A stretch of 64,000 nucleotides of DNA from Barthelona sp. PCE (taxonomy: Eukaryota > Metamonada: BaSk clade): the NCBI GenBank assembly GCA_040285745.1, contig JAUFOR010000006.1:248001-312000 (forward strand), read 5' to 3'. Each line of letters begins with the position of its first letter. Position 1 is the stretch's first letter. The notes under the pieces were generated by a model. That model ran no database searches. It saw only the letters and a list, made by a program, of their open reading frames with translations, and was not told where the DNA came from. The translations under genes and the position numbers were made by a program. Below, one piece after another: positions 19,436 through 29,030 of the stretch.

Positions 19436-20815
19436 ATGAGCATATATAATACGCCAAAGACACCCATACGAAGGAATATATCGTTGAGTCGCAGTTCTAA
19501 ACGAAAGGAGAACTTGAGTTCCTACGTTACAACTGCGTTTTCAAACGCTAAGAATACGCTAACATCATCACCAATGCTTAAAAAAGAGCGTATTCGGGAA
19601 GCACATCTACGTAATGACATTAAGAGACATAAACAACAAGTTCAGCGACGTTCTAAATCTTCTTTAGGTTTCAGCCCAACACATGTACCATCTGCGGCTG
19701 TAGAGCGTTATGAGGCAGAATGTCTTGCTCGATTAAGGTTTAGTAGCCCGGAATCTAAATGGGAACTTTATAGGAACGTTTTATTGCGATTTGGACAGGA
19801 ATTCTCACGATTATCACCCCTATTTGACCGCATTCGGGAGTCTGTAGAGACATTATTGGAACATAAGAACACACAATTGTTTAGTGTAGAGAAGCAGATA
19901 GCTAACAGTGTTGATGCTCAAAGGACGCTAACAGCAACGATTGACAACGCCCTGTTCCTCTCAAAGGACAGACAGGACAAGCTGAAATCAGATCATGAAC
20001 AAATAGAGGAGTCGAAATTGGAATTGGAGAAAAAGTTATCAGTATGTTATGCTAGGATTCAAGAATTAGAGGAAAATATCATGATTGAACGCAAACAGTC
20101 AAAGGCGCAGCGGATTGAGATAGAATCATTGAAATTGTTGCTTAGTGATGAGAAAAAAAAATTTTCTGAATCAATGATTAACAATGCAGAAGAACGTCGT
20201 AATTTCAAGAAGAAGAACAGGGAACAGATTGATTTGTTGAATAATCTTCGTAATGAATTACTGGAAACAAAGACAAAAATGAAGAAGGAGAGTGAAAGAT
20301 TTGAAGAAGAAAAGGATCATTCTAATAATGATATATTGTTATTGCAGAACGAAATAGAGTATTTGCGCGACTTCAAATTGAATTCAGAAAGTGTTTATGA
20401 TCGTTTAATGGAGAAGTTAATCAATGCTGAAGGAAAAACGTCAATAGTTGAAGAAAACTTGACTAAATTGAGAGCTAGACATGATGAAGCAACCGAAAAG
20501 CTTGAAGTGTCAACACCAAGATACGACTTTGAGGGTAAATTGAGAGGAGACATTACATTGATCAGCAACGTCATTATGAATCAACGTGTACGTAAAGGCC
20601 AGGACAAGAGCTTCGAGGGTATGGCGGAAATGTGGATAGAAGCTGAGTTGAATCAGAAAAAGAAGAGTAGTAATGATTTTATTCGGTTAGTTTTGGAAGA
20701 GATAGATATGTTACGCAGTAAGAATGCTATGTTGGAGGAAGAAAATGAGCAATTAAAGAGTGAAATATCAGAAAATTCAAGGAAGAACCGAAATCGTATC
20801 ACTGGAAAGAAATAG
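19436..20815 (+). CDS. Coiled-coil protein, possibly TSNAXIP1-like
   Basis: The 459-residue protein has a basic, Ser/Thr-rich N-terminus (1-75), a helical segment around 85-145 (WELYRNVLLRFGQEFSRLSP) and a long coiled coil (about 140-350). A conserved-looking STPRYDFEG motif near 360 and a final coil complete it. The helical segment followed by coils, with a later TPR-type motif, resembles TSNAXIP1-family axonemal proteins; I hold this loosely. It shares a 78-nt bidirectional promoter region with the LRR/coiled-coil gene, suggesting co-expression of two cytoskeletal proteins. Confidence 0.5.
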   Translation: MSIYNTPKTPIRRNISLSRSSKRKENLSSYVTTAFSNAKNTLTSSPMLKKERIREAHLRNDIKRHKQQVQRRSKSSLGFSPTHVPSAAVERYEAECLARLRFSSPESKWELYRNVLLRFGQEFSRLSPLFDRIRESVETLLEHKNTQLFSVEKQIANSVDAQRTLTATIDNALFLSKDRQDKLKSDHEQIEESKLELEKKLSVCYARIQELEENIMIERKQSKAQRIEIESLKLLLSDEKKKFSESMINNAEERRNFKKKNREQIDLLNNLRNELLETKTKMKKESERFEEEKDHSNNDILLLQNEIEYLRDFKLNSESVYDRLMEKLINAEGKTSIVEENLTKLRARHDEATEKLEVSTPRYDFEGKLRGDITLISNVIMNQRVRKGQDKSFEGMAEMWIEAELNQKKKSSNDFIRLVLEEIDMLRSKNAMLEEENEQLKSEISENSRKNRNRITGKK

Positions 20816-21435
20816 TTAATTTATTCTTGATTTATGCAATTATAGGTGGATCTCTTGTTACAATAGAAGGTGTTCGGGCAGGGGCAAAGACATTATTATG
20901 TTTTAAAGTGCCTTGCCGGAAAAAGTTGGTATATTGCATATTATCTGTGTTTCGGTTTGTTTTAGATGATATGAAGCCCAAATATGCACCGAAAAGCAGA
21001 ATAAACGCTATAAGAATCAAAATAGGCGTAATGTCTGTCTGCATAATGATTAAATAACGAAAGCATGTTTTTTCGTAAAATAAAATAAGATGCCCCGAGA
21101 AAGATAACATTTTGCACCACAGGAATTATAGAAAATGAGTAAAGTATCATAATTATGGATATACACAAAAGATATGTTAGTTTTATGCGCAAAGCAAATT
21201 TTCCTGACTGAACGCTTGCAAAATCGTACAAAAGTACGTCCTGGAACAAAAACACAAATGAATATGATGAAAAAGCTGTGAAATACACAATACATACGTT
21301 TTCTCACGAATTCACACTTGTGCTTTCATGTAAGGAAGTTATACATAGAAATAACGTCAGTCACATACTTGAAAGTAGCGATTAGTAAATGTCCACAGTT
21401 TTTTCCTTCTTCTTTATTTATACCTTTTTTATACA
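20816..21435. other. Spacer with one small membrane ORF
   Basis: Apart from the 70-residue ORF at 20832-21044 this spacer is AT-rich. Other hydrophobic open frames on the minus strand (to 21307) lack a supported ATG and a family match. The last 100 nt should hold the promoter of ribosomal protein eL6, with pyrimidine-rich runs just upstream of its ATG. Confidence 0.4.
20832..21044 (-). CDS. Small single-span membrane protein (candidate)
   Basis: A 70-residue reading frame starts at an ATG preceded by TCATT, the same Initiator-like pattern as the gene at 15578. It has one strong hydrophobic segment (PILILIAFILLFGAYLGFI, about residues 7-25) and a polar tail with basic residues. I do not recognise the family. 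Support is the promoter-like motif, a clean membrane segment and placement 16 nt from the convergent stop of the coiled-coil gene, the spacing typical here. It may be a chance ORF. Confidence 0.4.
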   Translation of the reverse strand: MQTDITPILILIAFILLFGAYLGFISSKTNRNTDNMQYTNFFRQGTLKHNNVFAPARTPSIVTRDPPIIA

Positions 21436-21891
21436 ATGGCTATTCACAAAAACAAACCTTTGAGCCGTCACTCTGGTTTCCGTAAGGCCCCCAAGGTTCA
21501 GCATTTGACTCCTGGTCGTGTTTGCATTGTTTTGGCTGGTAAGTACCGTGGCTACCGTTCCGTCGTTGTTAAGACAACCGAGAGCGGCCTGGCTGTTGTC
21601 TCCTCCTTCGCTTTGAACGGAATGCCCATGAGAAGAGTCAATCCCGCTTACTTGATGCCTACTTCCACCCATCTGGACGTTGATTTCTCCGCCCTTAACG
21701 TCGAGCAATACAATGATGAGTTTTTCCAGACCAAGAACGAAGGTCTCACTGAAGAACGCAAGGCCGCTCAGAAGGCTGTCGATGGTGCCATTCTCGGTGG
21801 TGTCAAGAAGGCCCCCAAGCACATGAAGGCCTACCTTAAGTCTCGTTTCACTCTCAGAAACGGTGATTACCCTCACATGATGAAGTTCTAA
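21436..21891 (+). CDS. RPL6: Ribosomal protein eL6
   Basis: The 151-residue protein is a short eL6 of the large cytosolic ribosomal subunit. It contains the KOW-like LTPGRVCIVLAGKYRGYR, the NGMPMRRVNPAYLMPTST block and the C-terminal QKAVDGAILGGVKKAP ... YLKSRFTLRNGDYPHMMKF, all standard eL6 landmarks. It lacks the long basic N-terminal extension of animal eL6. Codon use is biased towards C-ending codons, unlike most neighbours, as expected for high expression. Confidence 0.95.
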   Translation: MAIHKNKPLSRHSGFRKAPKVQHLTPGRVCIVLAGKYRGYRSVVVKTTESGLAVVSSFALNGMPMRRVNPAYLMPTSTHLDVDFSALNVEQYNDEFFQTKNEGLTEERKAAQKAVDGAILGGVKKAPKHMKAYLKSRFTLRNGDYPHMMKF

Positions 21892-22596
21892 GATTTCAAA
21901 GGATTTGAATACAACACACAAAGTTCTCATTATGCCTTGTGAGTAAATTGTCTAAGGTTACAACCTTATTGCATTATCTTGATAGTGCTCAGTTATTTTT
22001 ACTTTGCCTTCTCCTGCTCATTCTATATTCTCTATTCTGGTTTTTAGTACTGGGAGATATCATCACTTATGCCCTTGTATATATAAAAAGTAGATTATAG
22101 TGCATTTAACCACAATGATCCTAAATATTTTTGTGTTTCACTCACACCAGAAATATTTGTCATGGGCGATCACGGTGAGATATCAGGTGAATAGCTGAGT
22201 ATGAAACGTGTAAAAAAAGGAATTTCAACTTTGAACCTGAGTTATGCCTTTTGAATGGCTTTTCCGAGGATTATTACGTTGGTAAATTCAGCTCAGGAGA
22301 TAAAAAATATTATTTCAGAGGGTTAAGGCCCCACATAATTCGTCGTTGGAATTCAACATAGCAAATTTTTATCTGAAAGCTGACACTTTCGCTGGACTAT
22401 CCATTTAACGAACATAAAACAGGGCTTATTAAATGGTTTTCCTCACATTTTTTAAAAGTCCATTTAGATCCTCATTTCATATTACTACAGGATGGGAGGT
22501 TGTAATTATTAAGTAAACACCAAGGAAGCACATAGTGCAACATGTAATCTTGCAATGCAATGCATTCGCGATTTTTACCTTTTTCTTTATCACAAT
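21892..22596. other. 705-nt non-coding spacer upstream of inositol-3-phosphate synthase
   Basis: No coding frame is supported. A small hairpin (TAAGGTT-ACA-ACCTTA) lies about 55 nt after the eL6 stop and may belong to its 3' end. The stretch 22150-22350 has some paired elements (CCTGAG ... CTCAGG) but I could not match it to a known RNA. The spacer is much longer than most in this window. Confidence 0.4.
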
Positions 22597-24181
22597 ATGC
22601 TCGTGAAGAATTTCCGCCCATCTAACCCTGATACTCAATACACTGAAGAGTCCATTATAACCGACTTTAAGTACACTCGGTATGTTTCGCATTTTGTTGC
22701 GCTCACATAAACATATTTAACTAATTTCTAGTCCCATTGTTGAAAAGCAAGGTGAAGAGTACGTAGTTGGTTCCAAAACCGAGGAAGTAACTTTCAAGGT
22801 TGATCGTAAAGTTCCTAAGCTCGGTATGCTTATTGTTGGTCTCGGTGGTAACAACGGTACAACCGTTTTCGGTATGGTTGAAGCTAACAAACAGAAGATG
22901 ACCTGGCAACAACGCGATCGTGTGGTTGAAGCAAATTATTATGGTTCATTAACTCAAGTTGCCACTTCTCGTCTTGGACGTATCGGTAACGAGGACGTTT
23001 ACACCAAGTTTGGCAACCTTCTTCCCATGGTTGATCCTGACGACGTAGTTATTGGTGGTTGGGATATCAACGGTATGAACCTTGGTGACGCTATGAAGCG
23101 TGCTTCAGTCTTTGACCCTGAGCTCCAGGAGAAGCTTTACCCATACATGAAGGAAGTTGTTCCCATGCCCGGTGTTTACTATGCTGACTTTATTGCTGAG
23201 AACCAGAGAGAACGTGCCGATCATATCCTTCCCGGTTCCAAGAAAGATCACCTCACCGCCATTCGTGAGCAATTGCGTGATTTCAAGGCCAACAACGGTT
23301 GTGATCAACTCGTTGTCATGTGGTCTGGTAACACTGAACGTTATTGTGGTCTCGTTGATGGTATCAATGATACCAAGGAGAACCTTCTCAAGGCTATTGA
23401 TGATGATTCCGAGTACATCTCCCCCTCTCAGATTTATGCTATCGCCTGTATTCTTGAAGGTGTTCCTTACATTAACGGATCTCCTCAGAACACACTGATT
23501 AAGTCTGTTATGGACCTGGCATATGAGCACAACGTTCTTATTGCTGGTAACGACTTCAAGTCTGGTCAAACCAAGATCAAGTCAGTTTTAGCCGATTATC
23601 TCGTTGGTGCAGGTTTAAAGATGCGTTCTATTGTGTCATACAACCATTTGGGTAACAACGATGGTCGTAACCTTTCTTCTCAGGCATGCTTCCGTTCAAA
23701 GGAGATCTCTAAAGGTGGTGTCGTTGATGATGTTATTGATTCCAATGAAATTTTGTATCCTGATGAGTCTCATCACCCTGATCACTGCGTCGTCATTAAG
23801 TACGTACCTTTTGTTGGTGACTCAAAGAGAGCTATGGATGAATACACTTCAGAAATTGCCATGGGTGGTTTCAACACATTAGTTCTTCACAACACATGTG
23901 AGGATTCACTTCTTGCTGCTCCTATTATCCTTGATTTGGTTCTTCTCACTGAATTGTTCACACGTGTCTACTACAAGACTAGTGAAATGGACGATTTTGA
24001 ACAAACAGACTGCATTCTTTCTATTCTCGGTTATTTGCTCAAACAACCTCTTTTCGCTGAAGGTCAACCCGTTATTAACGCTCTCTTCCGTCAACGTGTT
24101 TGTTTGGAGAACACCATGAAAGCCATTGCTGGTTTGCCCATTGATACTGAAATTGGTTTAGAACAACGTACTTGTCTATAG
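22597..24181 (+). CDS. INO1: Inositol-3-phosphate synthase (spliced)
   Basis: The enzyme converts glucose-6-phosphate to inositol-3-phosphate, the first step of inositol and phosphatidylinositol/GPI synthesis. The gene is join(22597..22679,22732..24181), giving 510 residues, the normal family length. Exon 1 supplies 27 codons plus two bases, and the splice restores a YTRPIVEKQGEEY N-terminus with no in-frame ATG otherwise available early in exon 2. Landmarks in exon 2 include the NAD-binding GLGGNNGTTVF, GGWDINGMNLGDAM, NGSPQNT, GNDFKSGQTKIKS and SYNHLGNNDGRNLS. Codon use is that of a highly expressed gene. Confidence 0.95.
22680..22731 (+). other. Intron in inositol-3-phosphate synthase (52 nt, phase 2)
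   Basis: The donor is GTATGTTTCG and the acceptor element is ACTAATTTCTAG, with the branch-point-like ACTAAT placed four bases before the AG. Removing it joins CG|T to make an Arg codon and restores the conserved reading frame. Confidence 0.9.
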
Positions 24182-24472
24182 ATGACCTTTTTTTGGTTTT
24201 TTAAAGTTGTTTTCTGATTGCTTTTAAATCTTTTAACCTGCATAACTATTTAATAGTAAAAATTCGATAAAATTTTTTTGTTTTACTTTTTCTAACCATT
24301 TCTATTTGTTTTTTTCTTTTGATCACGTTCATAGCGTCTTGTAGAAACCTATTGAGATGACTGTATGAATATATTGTGTAACAATTTCAAGAAATGCGGG
24401 AAATTCATATTCTTTACGTTTTTTTGAATTCTTTTTGCACTAACGTTGACACACTTAGCTCACATTTAGGAA
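24182..24472. other. Spacer with promoter of CFAP58 gene
   Basis: AT-rich, with T-runs and no coding frame. The 3' end contains TCACATT seven bases before the next ATG. Confidence 0.4.
24460..24466 (+). promoter_or_regulatory. Initiator-like TCACATT
   Basis: The motif fits the trichomonad Initiator pattern (TCAYWY) and lies just upstream of the CFAP58 start codon, where short 5' UTRs put such elements. Assignment is by pattern only. Confidence 0.35.
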
Positions 24473-27097
24473 ATGGATCCGAAAACAACGAATGAAGCAA
24501 AAATCGATGATGATAAGGAATTTAATGAACTTCAAACTCGTTTTGAAGAGTTTTTGGAAGTACTTGGAGGGGATAGAGCCCTGGAAAAGTTCAAGGACGA
24601 ATTCCAAAATCTCTACACTGCATATATGCGTTCGCGTCAAAATGAGAAGCGTTTAGCTTTACAAGTTAAGGAACTTAACGCTAATATTGTCCAGAAGGCC
24701 GCTGATATCGAGCGTCTCAACAGCTCATTTATGGATGAACAGCAATTTGTGTCGCAATTGAATCGTCAAATTGAACGTGCTCATACTCAGATTGAAGAAT
24801 TTGAGTCCAAGGAGAACATGGCGCAGCAGACAATCCTCTTACTGAAGAAGGAGATTCAGAACCTTTCTTCCCTTGTTCAACAAGATTTTTCTGTTGATTT
24901 AGGTGAAGAGAGTAGTTTAAAACAGGTTTTGAGTGAGAAAGCCGACCTCATCAAGGAGCGTGATGGTCAGTTGAAGGAGATCTTTAACCTCCACGAAGAA
25001 ATTAGTAACTTGAAGACAAACCTCAAGTCGAAAGAAACTACAGAGTTAGAACTTCAAACACGTCTTCATTGTATCCAGCAGGAGCTCACCATCCAGAAGC
25101 AGGAGGAGATGCGTCAGAAGAAACGTACTGAACGCCTTAACATGGAGCTCAAGACTCTTACAGATGATTTAGAAACTGTGAAGTCAACTGTTGTAGAGAA
25201 GGAGGAGGAGACCCGTTATTTGAAGAACACCCGTTCTGAACTCCAACAGAAGCTGAAGAAGGAAGTTAATAAGATTGAGACGGAGAAACGTCGTATCTCT
25301 GACTTGCAAGAGGAGATTACAAAGTATGAATCAAATTTGAATCAAGAAAGACATCGTACTCAAGAACTCCAGAACTCTAATGACGACCTGAAGGCTGACC
25401 TCGCTAATCAATTGCAGGAAATTAGATCTCTTGAGGAACAGAAGAGTCAAGTGATTCGATCCAAGGCAAAAGTAGAGAACGAGTTACGTATTATGCGTTC
25501 TAAGAAGGATGAAGCAGAAAAACGTGCTGAAAGCTACACACGTCAGATTGGTAACCTTGAGAATGATATTGGTGATCATGTTAATGTTCAGAAGCACTTG
25601 AAGAAGAACATTGGTAAACTAGAACGACAATTGCAAACGCTTGAGAATGATTTCACCAAGCAGCGCAACAGGAATGAGAGCGAAGAGGAGGCACGTACAC
25701 TTCTCATGGCAGAGATAACTAACTTGGAGAAGGATCTTGTATCCTCCAAACAGGAAACTGAGACTTTACGTGTACAGCTTAGTAGGGCAGATCGCCAGAT
25801 TAAGGAGAGTCAATCTGAGCGATCCAAACTTGTTAACAGATCTCTGGAGTTAAAGGAGGAGTTGAAGTTGAAATTACTTGCTGAAGATGAATTAGGGAAG
25901 AGAATTACTGAGCTTGAGAACAGACTCCGTCAGCAGCAAAACCTGTATGAGAGTGTAAGAGGTGACCGTAATCTATATTCCAAACAATTGGTTGAGTCTC
26001 ATGATGAGATTCTTGAGCTAAGACGTAAATTTAAGTTGTTATCTCATCAGATCTTACAGTTAAAGGAGGAGATTGAGCTCAAGGATAGTTTATTGGTTAA
26101 AAGCAATTTCACAAAGATTCGTTTGAGCAAACAAAAAGAATCGTTAAAGATTGAAGTTCAAAAGTTGAAAAAACAAATTAAAAAGAGTGATTTGCTAATT
26201 CAATCACAAGATGCTGAGCTGACTAAATTATTAAGGATCATCAATGAGAGTGATCAGGATCGTTTGAAGCAGATTAAATTGTATAAGGAGATACTGTTAG
26301 AGCGAGACATATTAGGCTCTCAGCTGATTCGTCGTAACGATGAACTTGCATTATTGTATGAAAAAGCAAAGATATATCACTCATTGTTGAAGAAGGGTGA
26401 GGTTGCGTACAAACAACGTTGTAAGGAATTGTCTTTGTTGAAATTGAAGTTAAGAGAGGTATTGCGAGAGAAGAAGCTCATTGAGTCAAAGTTAAAGGAG
26501 GAGGGATCACTCAAGAGACGTATTTACAGACTAGAAAAGGAGCTGCTTAAGGAGAAGAACAAGACGCGTGCTTTAGCGGAAGAACTTGAGAAACCAGTCA
26601 ATATACATCGTTGGCGTTCATTACAGGGCAGTAACCCAGAGATCTTTGTGTTATTGAAGAAATTGAACATGTTACAGAAGCGTTTGATCAAGAAATCACA
26701 AGAATGTCTTAATAAGGAATTACTTTTAGAAGAGAAAGAGAAACTTTTCCTTGCGTTTAAGAAAGTTCTTTCACGTCAAATTGGCCCTGAAGTTTCAGAA
26801 CAGTTGCTCATTTACAAACAGAATTTACAGAAAAAGCAGAAACAAATTAAGTTATTGGCTGCTGAATTGAATTCTGCCTCTCTGGATGTACGTACACATA
26901 AATCAGAGATAGAAAGGTTGAACAGAGAACTTAATGATTTGAAGTCACGTTATTTCGCTATGAAGAGGAGACAATTGCAGAATCAAAGTTCTTCTTCTTC
27001 TAATAGAGAAAAAATTAAGAATTATGTTGCTCCTGATACTCCTCCTCGTTATGGTGGTGGTTTTAACCTGGGTGCTGGTATTAGAAAGTCTCAGTAA
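24473..27097 (+). CDS. CFAP58: Cilia- and flagella-associated protein CFAP58
   Basis: The 874-residue, almost fully coiled-coil protein has specific CFAP58 sequence blocks, not merely heptads: RQQQNLYESVRGDRNLYSKQ, then ERDILGSQLIRRNDELALLY, ending in NIHRWRSLQGSNPEIF, LLLEEKEKLFLAFKKVLSRQ and IERLNRELNDLKSRYFAMKR. CFAP58 is an axonemal or basal-body protein needed for flagellar assembly and beating. Length matches orthologues (about 870). It shows that the organism is flagellated. The gene begins a same-strand run with the BORC-like subunit, CFAP299 and TAF10-like genes. Confidence 0.92.
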   Translation: MDPKTTNEAKIDDDKEFNELQTRFEEFLEVLGGDRALEKFKDEFQNLYTAYMRSRQNEKRLALQVKELNANIVQKAADIERLNSSFMDEQQFVSQLNRQIERAHTQIEEFESKENMAQQTILLLKKEIQNLSSLVQQDFSVDLGEESSLKQVLSEKADLIKERDGQLKEIFNLHEEISNLKTNLKSKETTELELQTRLHCIQQELTIQKQEEMRQKKRTERLNMELKTLTDDLETVKSTVVEKEEETRYLKNTRSELQQKLKKEVNKIETEKRRISDLQEEITKYESNLNQERHRTQELQNSNDDLKADLANQLQEIRSLEEQKSQVIRSKAKVENELRIMRSKKDEAEKRAESYTRQIGNLENDIGDHVNVQKHLKKNIGKLERQLQTLENDFTKQRNRNESEEEARTLLMAEITNLEKDLVSSKQETETLRVQLSRADRQIKESQSERSKLVNRSLELKEELKLKLLAEDELGKRITELENRLRQQQNLYESVRGDRNLYSKQLVESHDEILELRRKFKLLSHQILQLKEEIELKDSLLVKSNFTKIRLSKQKESLKIEVQKLKKQIKKSDLLIQSQDAELTKLLRIINESDQDRLKQIKLYKEILLERDILGSQLIRRNDELALLYEKAKIYHSLLKKGEVAYKQRCKELSLLKLKLREVLREKKLIESKLKEEGSLKRRIYRLEKELLKEKNKTRALAEELEKPVNIHRWRSLQGSNPEIFVLLKKLNMLQKRLIKKSQECLNKELLLEEKEKLFLAFKKVLSRQIGPEVSEQLLIYKQNLQKKQKQIKLLAAELNSASLDVRTHKSEIERLNRELNDLKSRYFAMKRRQLQNQSSSSSNREKIKNYVAPDTPPRYGGGFNLGAGIRKSQ

Positions 27098-27146
27098 TTA
27101 TCATATTGTAAAGTAAGAATCATATTAGTAATTATTTCTCTTTTCA

Positions 27147-27602
27147 ATGGAAGAATCACTTGATGTGGGCATTGGTTCTCTAGGGGTTACAGAGGCACCT
27201 GAGGCAAGCCCTATTAACAGTCCTGTTACAGAGGCTATTCAGTTTGATGATGTTTCACAACAGCAATCACGGATACAGTCTCCATCGGCTGTTTACAACC
27301 TGTATGACGACCTTAAGGGGTCCACACATGAGCTCACTAGTTCTGTTGTACAGTTACAGTCGAAATTGCAGGAAAGCTTGGTTACAGCGACGTTATGTAC
27401 CTCCCAACATATGACACTGTACAAGCAGGGCGCCCAGGAGATCAGAGACGTAGCAAAAAGCGTAGTGGACAAGACTCACTCGTTGACTCATGTATTGCAG
27501 ACAATGAAACAGCATATGAACGGATTGAAGATAATATGCGCGCAACTGGAGGATCTGAAGAATGGTGTATCTGAATTAGAGCGTTATGCGAATGCATTGT
27601 AG
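27147..27602 (+). CDS. BORC/BLOC-1-family subunit, BORCS6-like
   Basis: The 151-residue protein has a disordered N-terminus (1-45) and then long helices with the pattern VYNLYDDLKGSTHELTSSVV, MTLYKQGAQEIRDVAKSVVD and LKNGVSELERYANAL. This resembles the helical core of lyspersin/BORCS6, a subunit of the BORC complex that links lysosomes to Arl8 and kinesin. The family is defined by helices and weak sequence, so the call is tentative; another BLOC-1/BORC subunit is possible. TTTCA directly precedes the ATG. Confidence 0.45.
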   Translation: MEESLDVGIGSLGVTEAPEASPINSPVTEAIQFDDVSQQQSRIQSPSAVYNLYDDLKGSTHELTSSVVQLQSKLQESLVTATLCTSQHMTLYKQGAQEIRDVAKSVVDKTHSLTHVLQTMKQHMNGLKIICAQLEDLKNGVSELERYANAL

Positions 27603-27752
27603 TGTTATGTTATGCAGGACATAGTATTGCATTATTTTTACGTTTTTAAATATGGTACATGTACGTAATGTGACCAATACCCGAGTTAAAGTAAAGCATT
27701 TTTGTTTTCAAGAACATTTTGTTGTTTTATATTTTCTCATCGTTTACATACA

Positions 27753-28481
27753 ATGACGGAACAGAATCAGCAATACAGCGCGATTGCTACCGAGGGAAAC
27801 TCAAGAACGCTAGATTTTAACACATACGAGGAGTATCTGGACTCTCAGATTACTCAACTTGATTTGTACTATTTGGAGTCACAAGATTTGGCACGACAGC
27901 TCGTTGAGCTCGGGTTTAAGGGTCACGGAGACACATTATCTCGTGATGAATGGGAGAAGCGTAAGGCAGAACAAGAACAGAACAAAAACTATCGTACTCG
28001 TCGCAACGAAACAGATCCATCAGGTCTCGGCTTCGATCTGGATGGTTTCCCCGTGTTACAGTCTCTTCAACAGATGGAAGAAGATGTATTGAGTGGAAAA
28101 CTCAGTGTAATTATTTTTATTCGTGATTACAACAACAAAGGACAAGAGATCTCCGGATACATAGATTACGGAGAACGTCTAAAGACTGAAGATTTCCGTA
28201 GTTATTTTGATGTTAAAAGTAGGAAACGTTTATTACCAAAATCTTCAGATTTATCTTACTATAATTGGGAAAGTGGGCAGTTAAGCTCTAATTCTAGCTC
28301 AAACTTTGAAGTTATTACAGATCCTGAAGAAGGTTTGATTTTCAAAAATAAGAGAGATCGGAAAGTGATTGTTACAAATCCAACAATGTCTCCTGGTAGT
28401 TTTACAGATTCATATGAAATTGTAACACATGAGTATGAGCAGGTTGTGATCTATGAACATTCTACAAAGAGAAAGAGCTAG
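27753..28481 (+). CDS. CFAP299: Cilia- and flagella-associated protein CFAP299
   Basis: The 242-residue protein matches CFAP299 (C4orf22) along its length: YEEYLDSQITQLDLYYLE, DLARQLVELGFKGHG, EEDVLSGKLSVIIFIRD, GQEISGYIDYGERLKTEDF, then DLSYYNWESG and the closing EQVVIYEHSTKRKS. The family is ciliary or linked to spermatogenesis, with no known enzymatic activity. The ATG at 27753 matches the family N-terminus; the longer frame from 27702 begins without an ATG. Confidence 0.92.
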   Translation: MTEQNQQYSAIATEGNSRTLDFNTYEEYLDSQITQLDLYYLESQDLARQLVELGFKGHGDTLSRDEWEKRKAEQEQNKNYRTRRNETDPSGLGFDLDGFPVLQSLQQMEEDVLSGKLSVIIFIRDYNNKGQEISGYIDYGERLKTEDFRSYFDVKSRKRLLPKSSDLSYYNWESGQLSSNSSSNFEVITDPEEGLIFKNKRDRKVIVTNPTMSPGSFTDSYEIVTHEYEQVVIYEHSTKRKS

Positions 28482-28544
28482 AGTAATATGTAAAATTTGA
28501 TGTTGTTTCACTTTTTTCTTTCTTTTTCACACATTAAAATTAAA

Positions 28545-29012
28545 ATGAGTTTGAACATGAACTTAGATCTTGGGGAAATCGAAGACTATAGCGCTAAAAT
28601 TAGTGATGATGAACTGGATGATTTGGAACAAGATTATTTAAGACATCAACAACTTACTATGCGTAGAAAAAGTAGGAAACCATTTGCTGCACAGAAATCC
28701 CAACTCCCACCAATGTTGGATTTCTTTAAAATGGTTAACGTTCCAGAGGGAGATCCAGTTGTTCCAATTATCGATATGGTACTTACTAAGAAGTCACAAG
28801 AGAGGCTTAGCATTGCCATCAATAGTGCGTGCAAGGTGAAAATATCGGAGATCATTGTTCGAGCCAATGATATCGCAAGTAGTGAGTTCGAGAAGCTTAC
28901 TCCTGAACAACAAGCAGTTTCTCCACTAAGGGTAACGGCTGAGCATATTAAAAAAGCGTATATATCTTTACCAAAGCCTCGACCTTTTTCTTATCATCGA
29001 AAAAAGCTTTAA
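28545..29012 (+). CDS. Histone-fold protein, TAF10-like
   Basis: The 155-residue protein has an acidic N-terminus and then MLDFFKMVNVPEGDPVVPII, LTKKSQERLSIAINSACKVK, IIVRANDIASSEF and RVTAEHIKKAYISL. The order of an LxDFLxxL-type helix, a PxIPD-like stretch, a long alpha-2 helix and a final (L/V)TxEDLxxAL-type helix is that of TAF10, a shared subunit of TFIID and SAGA. Key residues are only loosely kept, so the call is moderate. TCACAC lies upstream of the ATG. The stop overlaps TAAA and is 18 nt from the convergent fimbrin stop. Confidence 0.45.
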   Translation: MSLNMNLDLGEIEDYSAKISDDELDDLEQDYLRHQQLTMRRKSRKPFAAQKSQLPPMLDFFKMVNVPEGDPVVPIIDMVLTKKSQERLSIAINSACKVKISEIIVRANDIASSEFEKLTPEQQAVSPLRVTAEHIKKAYISLPKPRPFSYHRKKL

Positions 29013-29030
29013 ACAATTTTCTTTTACTCA

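Noticed and set aside
20962-21307. Hydrophobic minus-strand open frames upstream of eL6
   Set aside because: The longer frames rely on non-ATG starts or show no conserved pattern; AT-rich sequence readily gives hydrophobic frames.
22260-22310. TTTTCCGAGGATTATT, reminiscent of the U4 snRNA 5' stem-loop
   Set aside because: The k-turn bases are not in place, and the downstream U6-pairing segment and Sm site are not recognisable.
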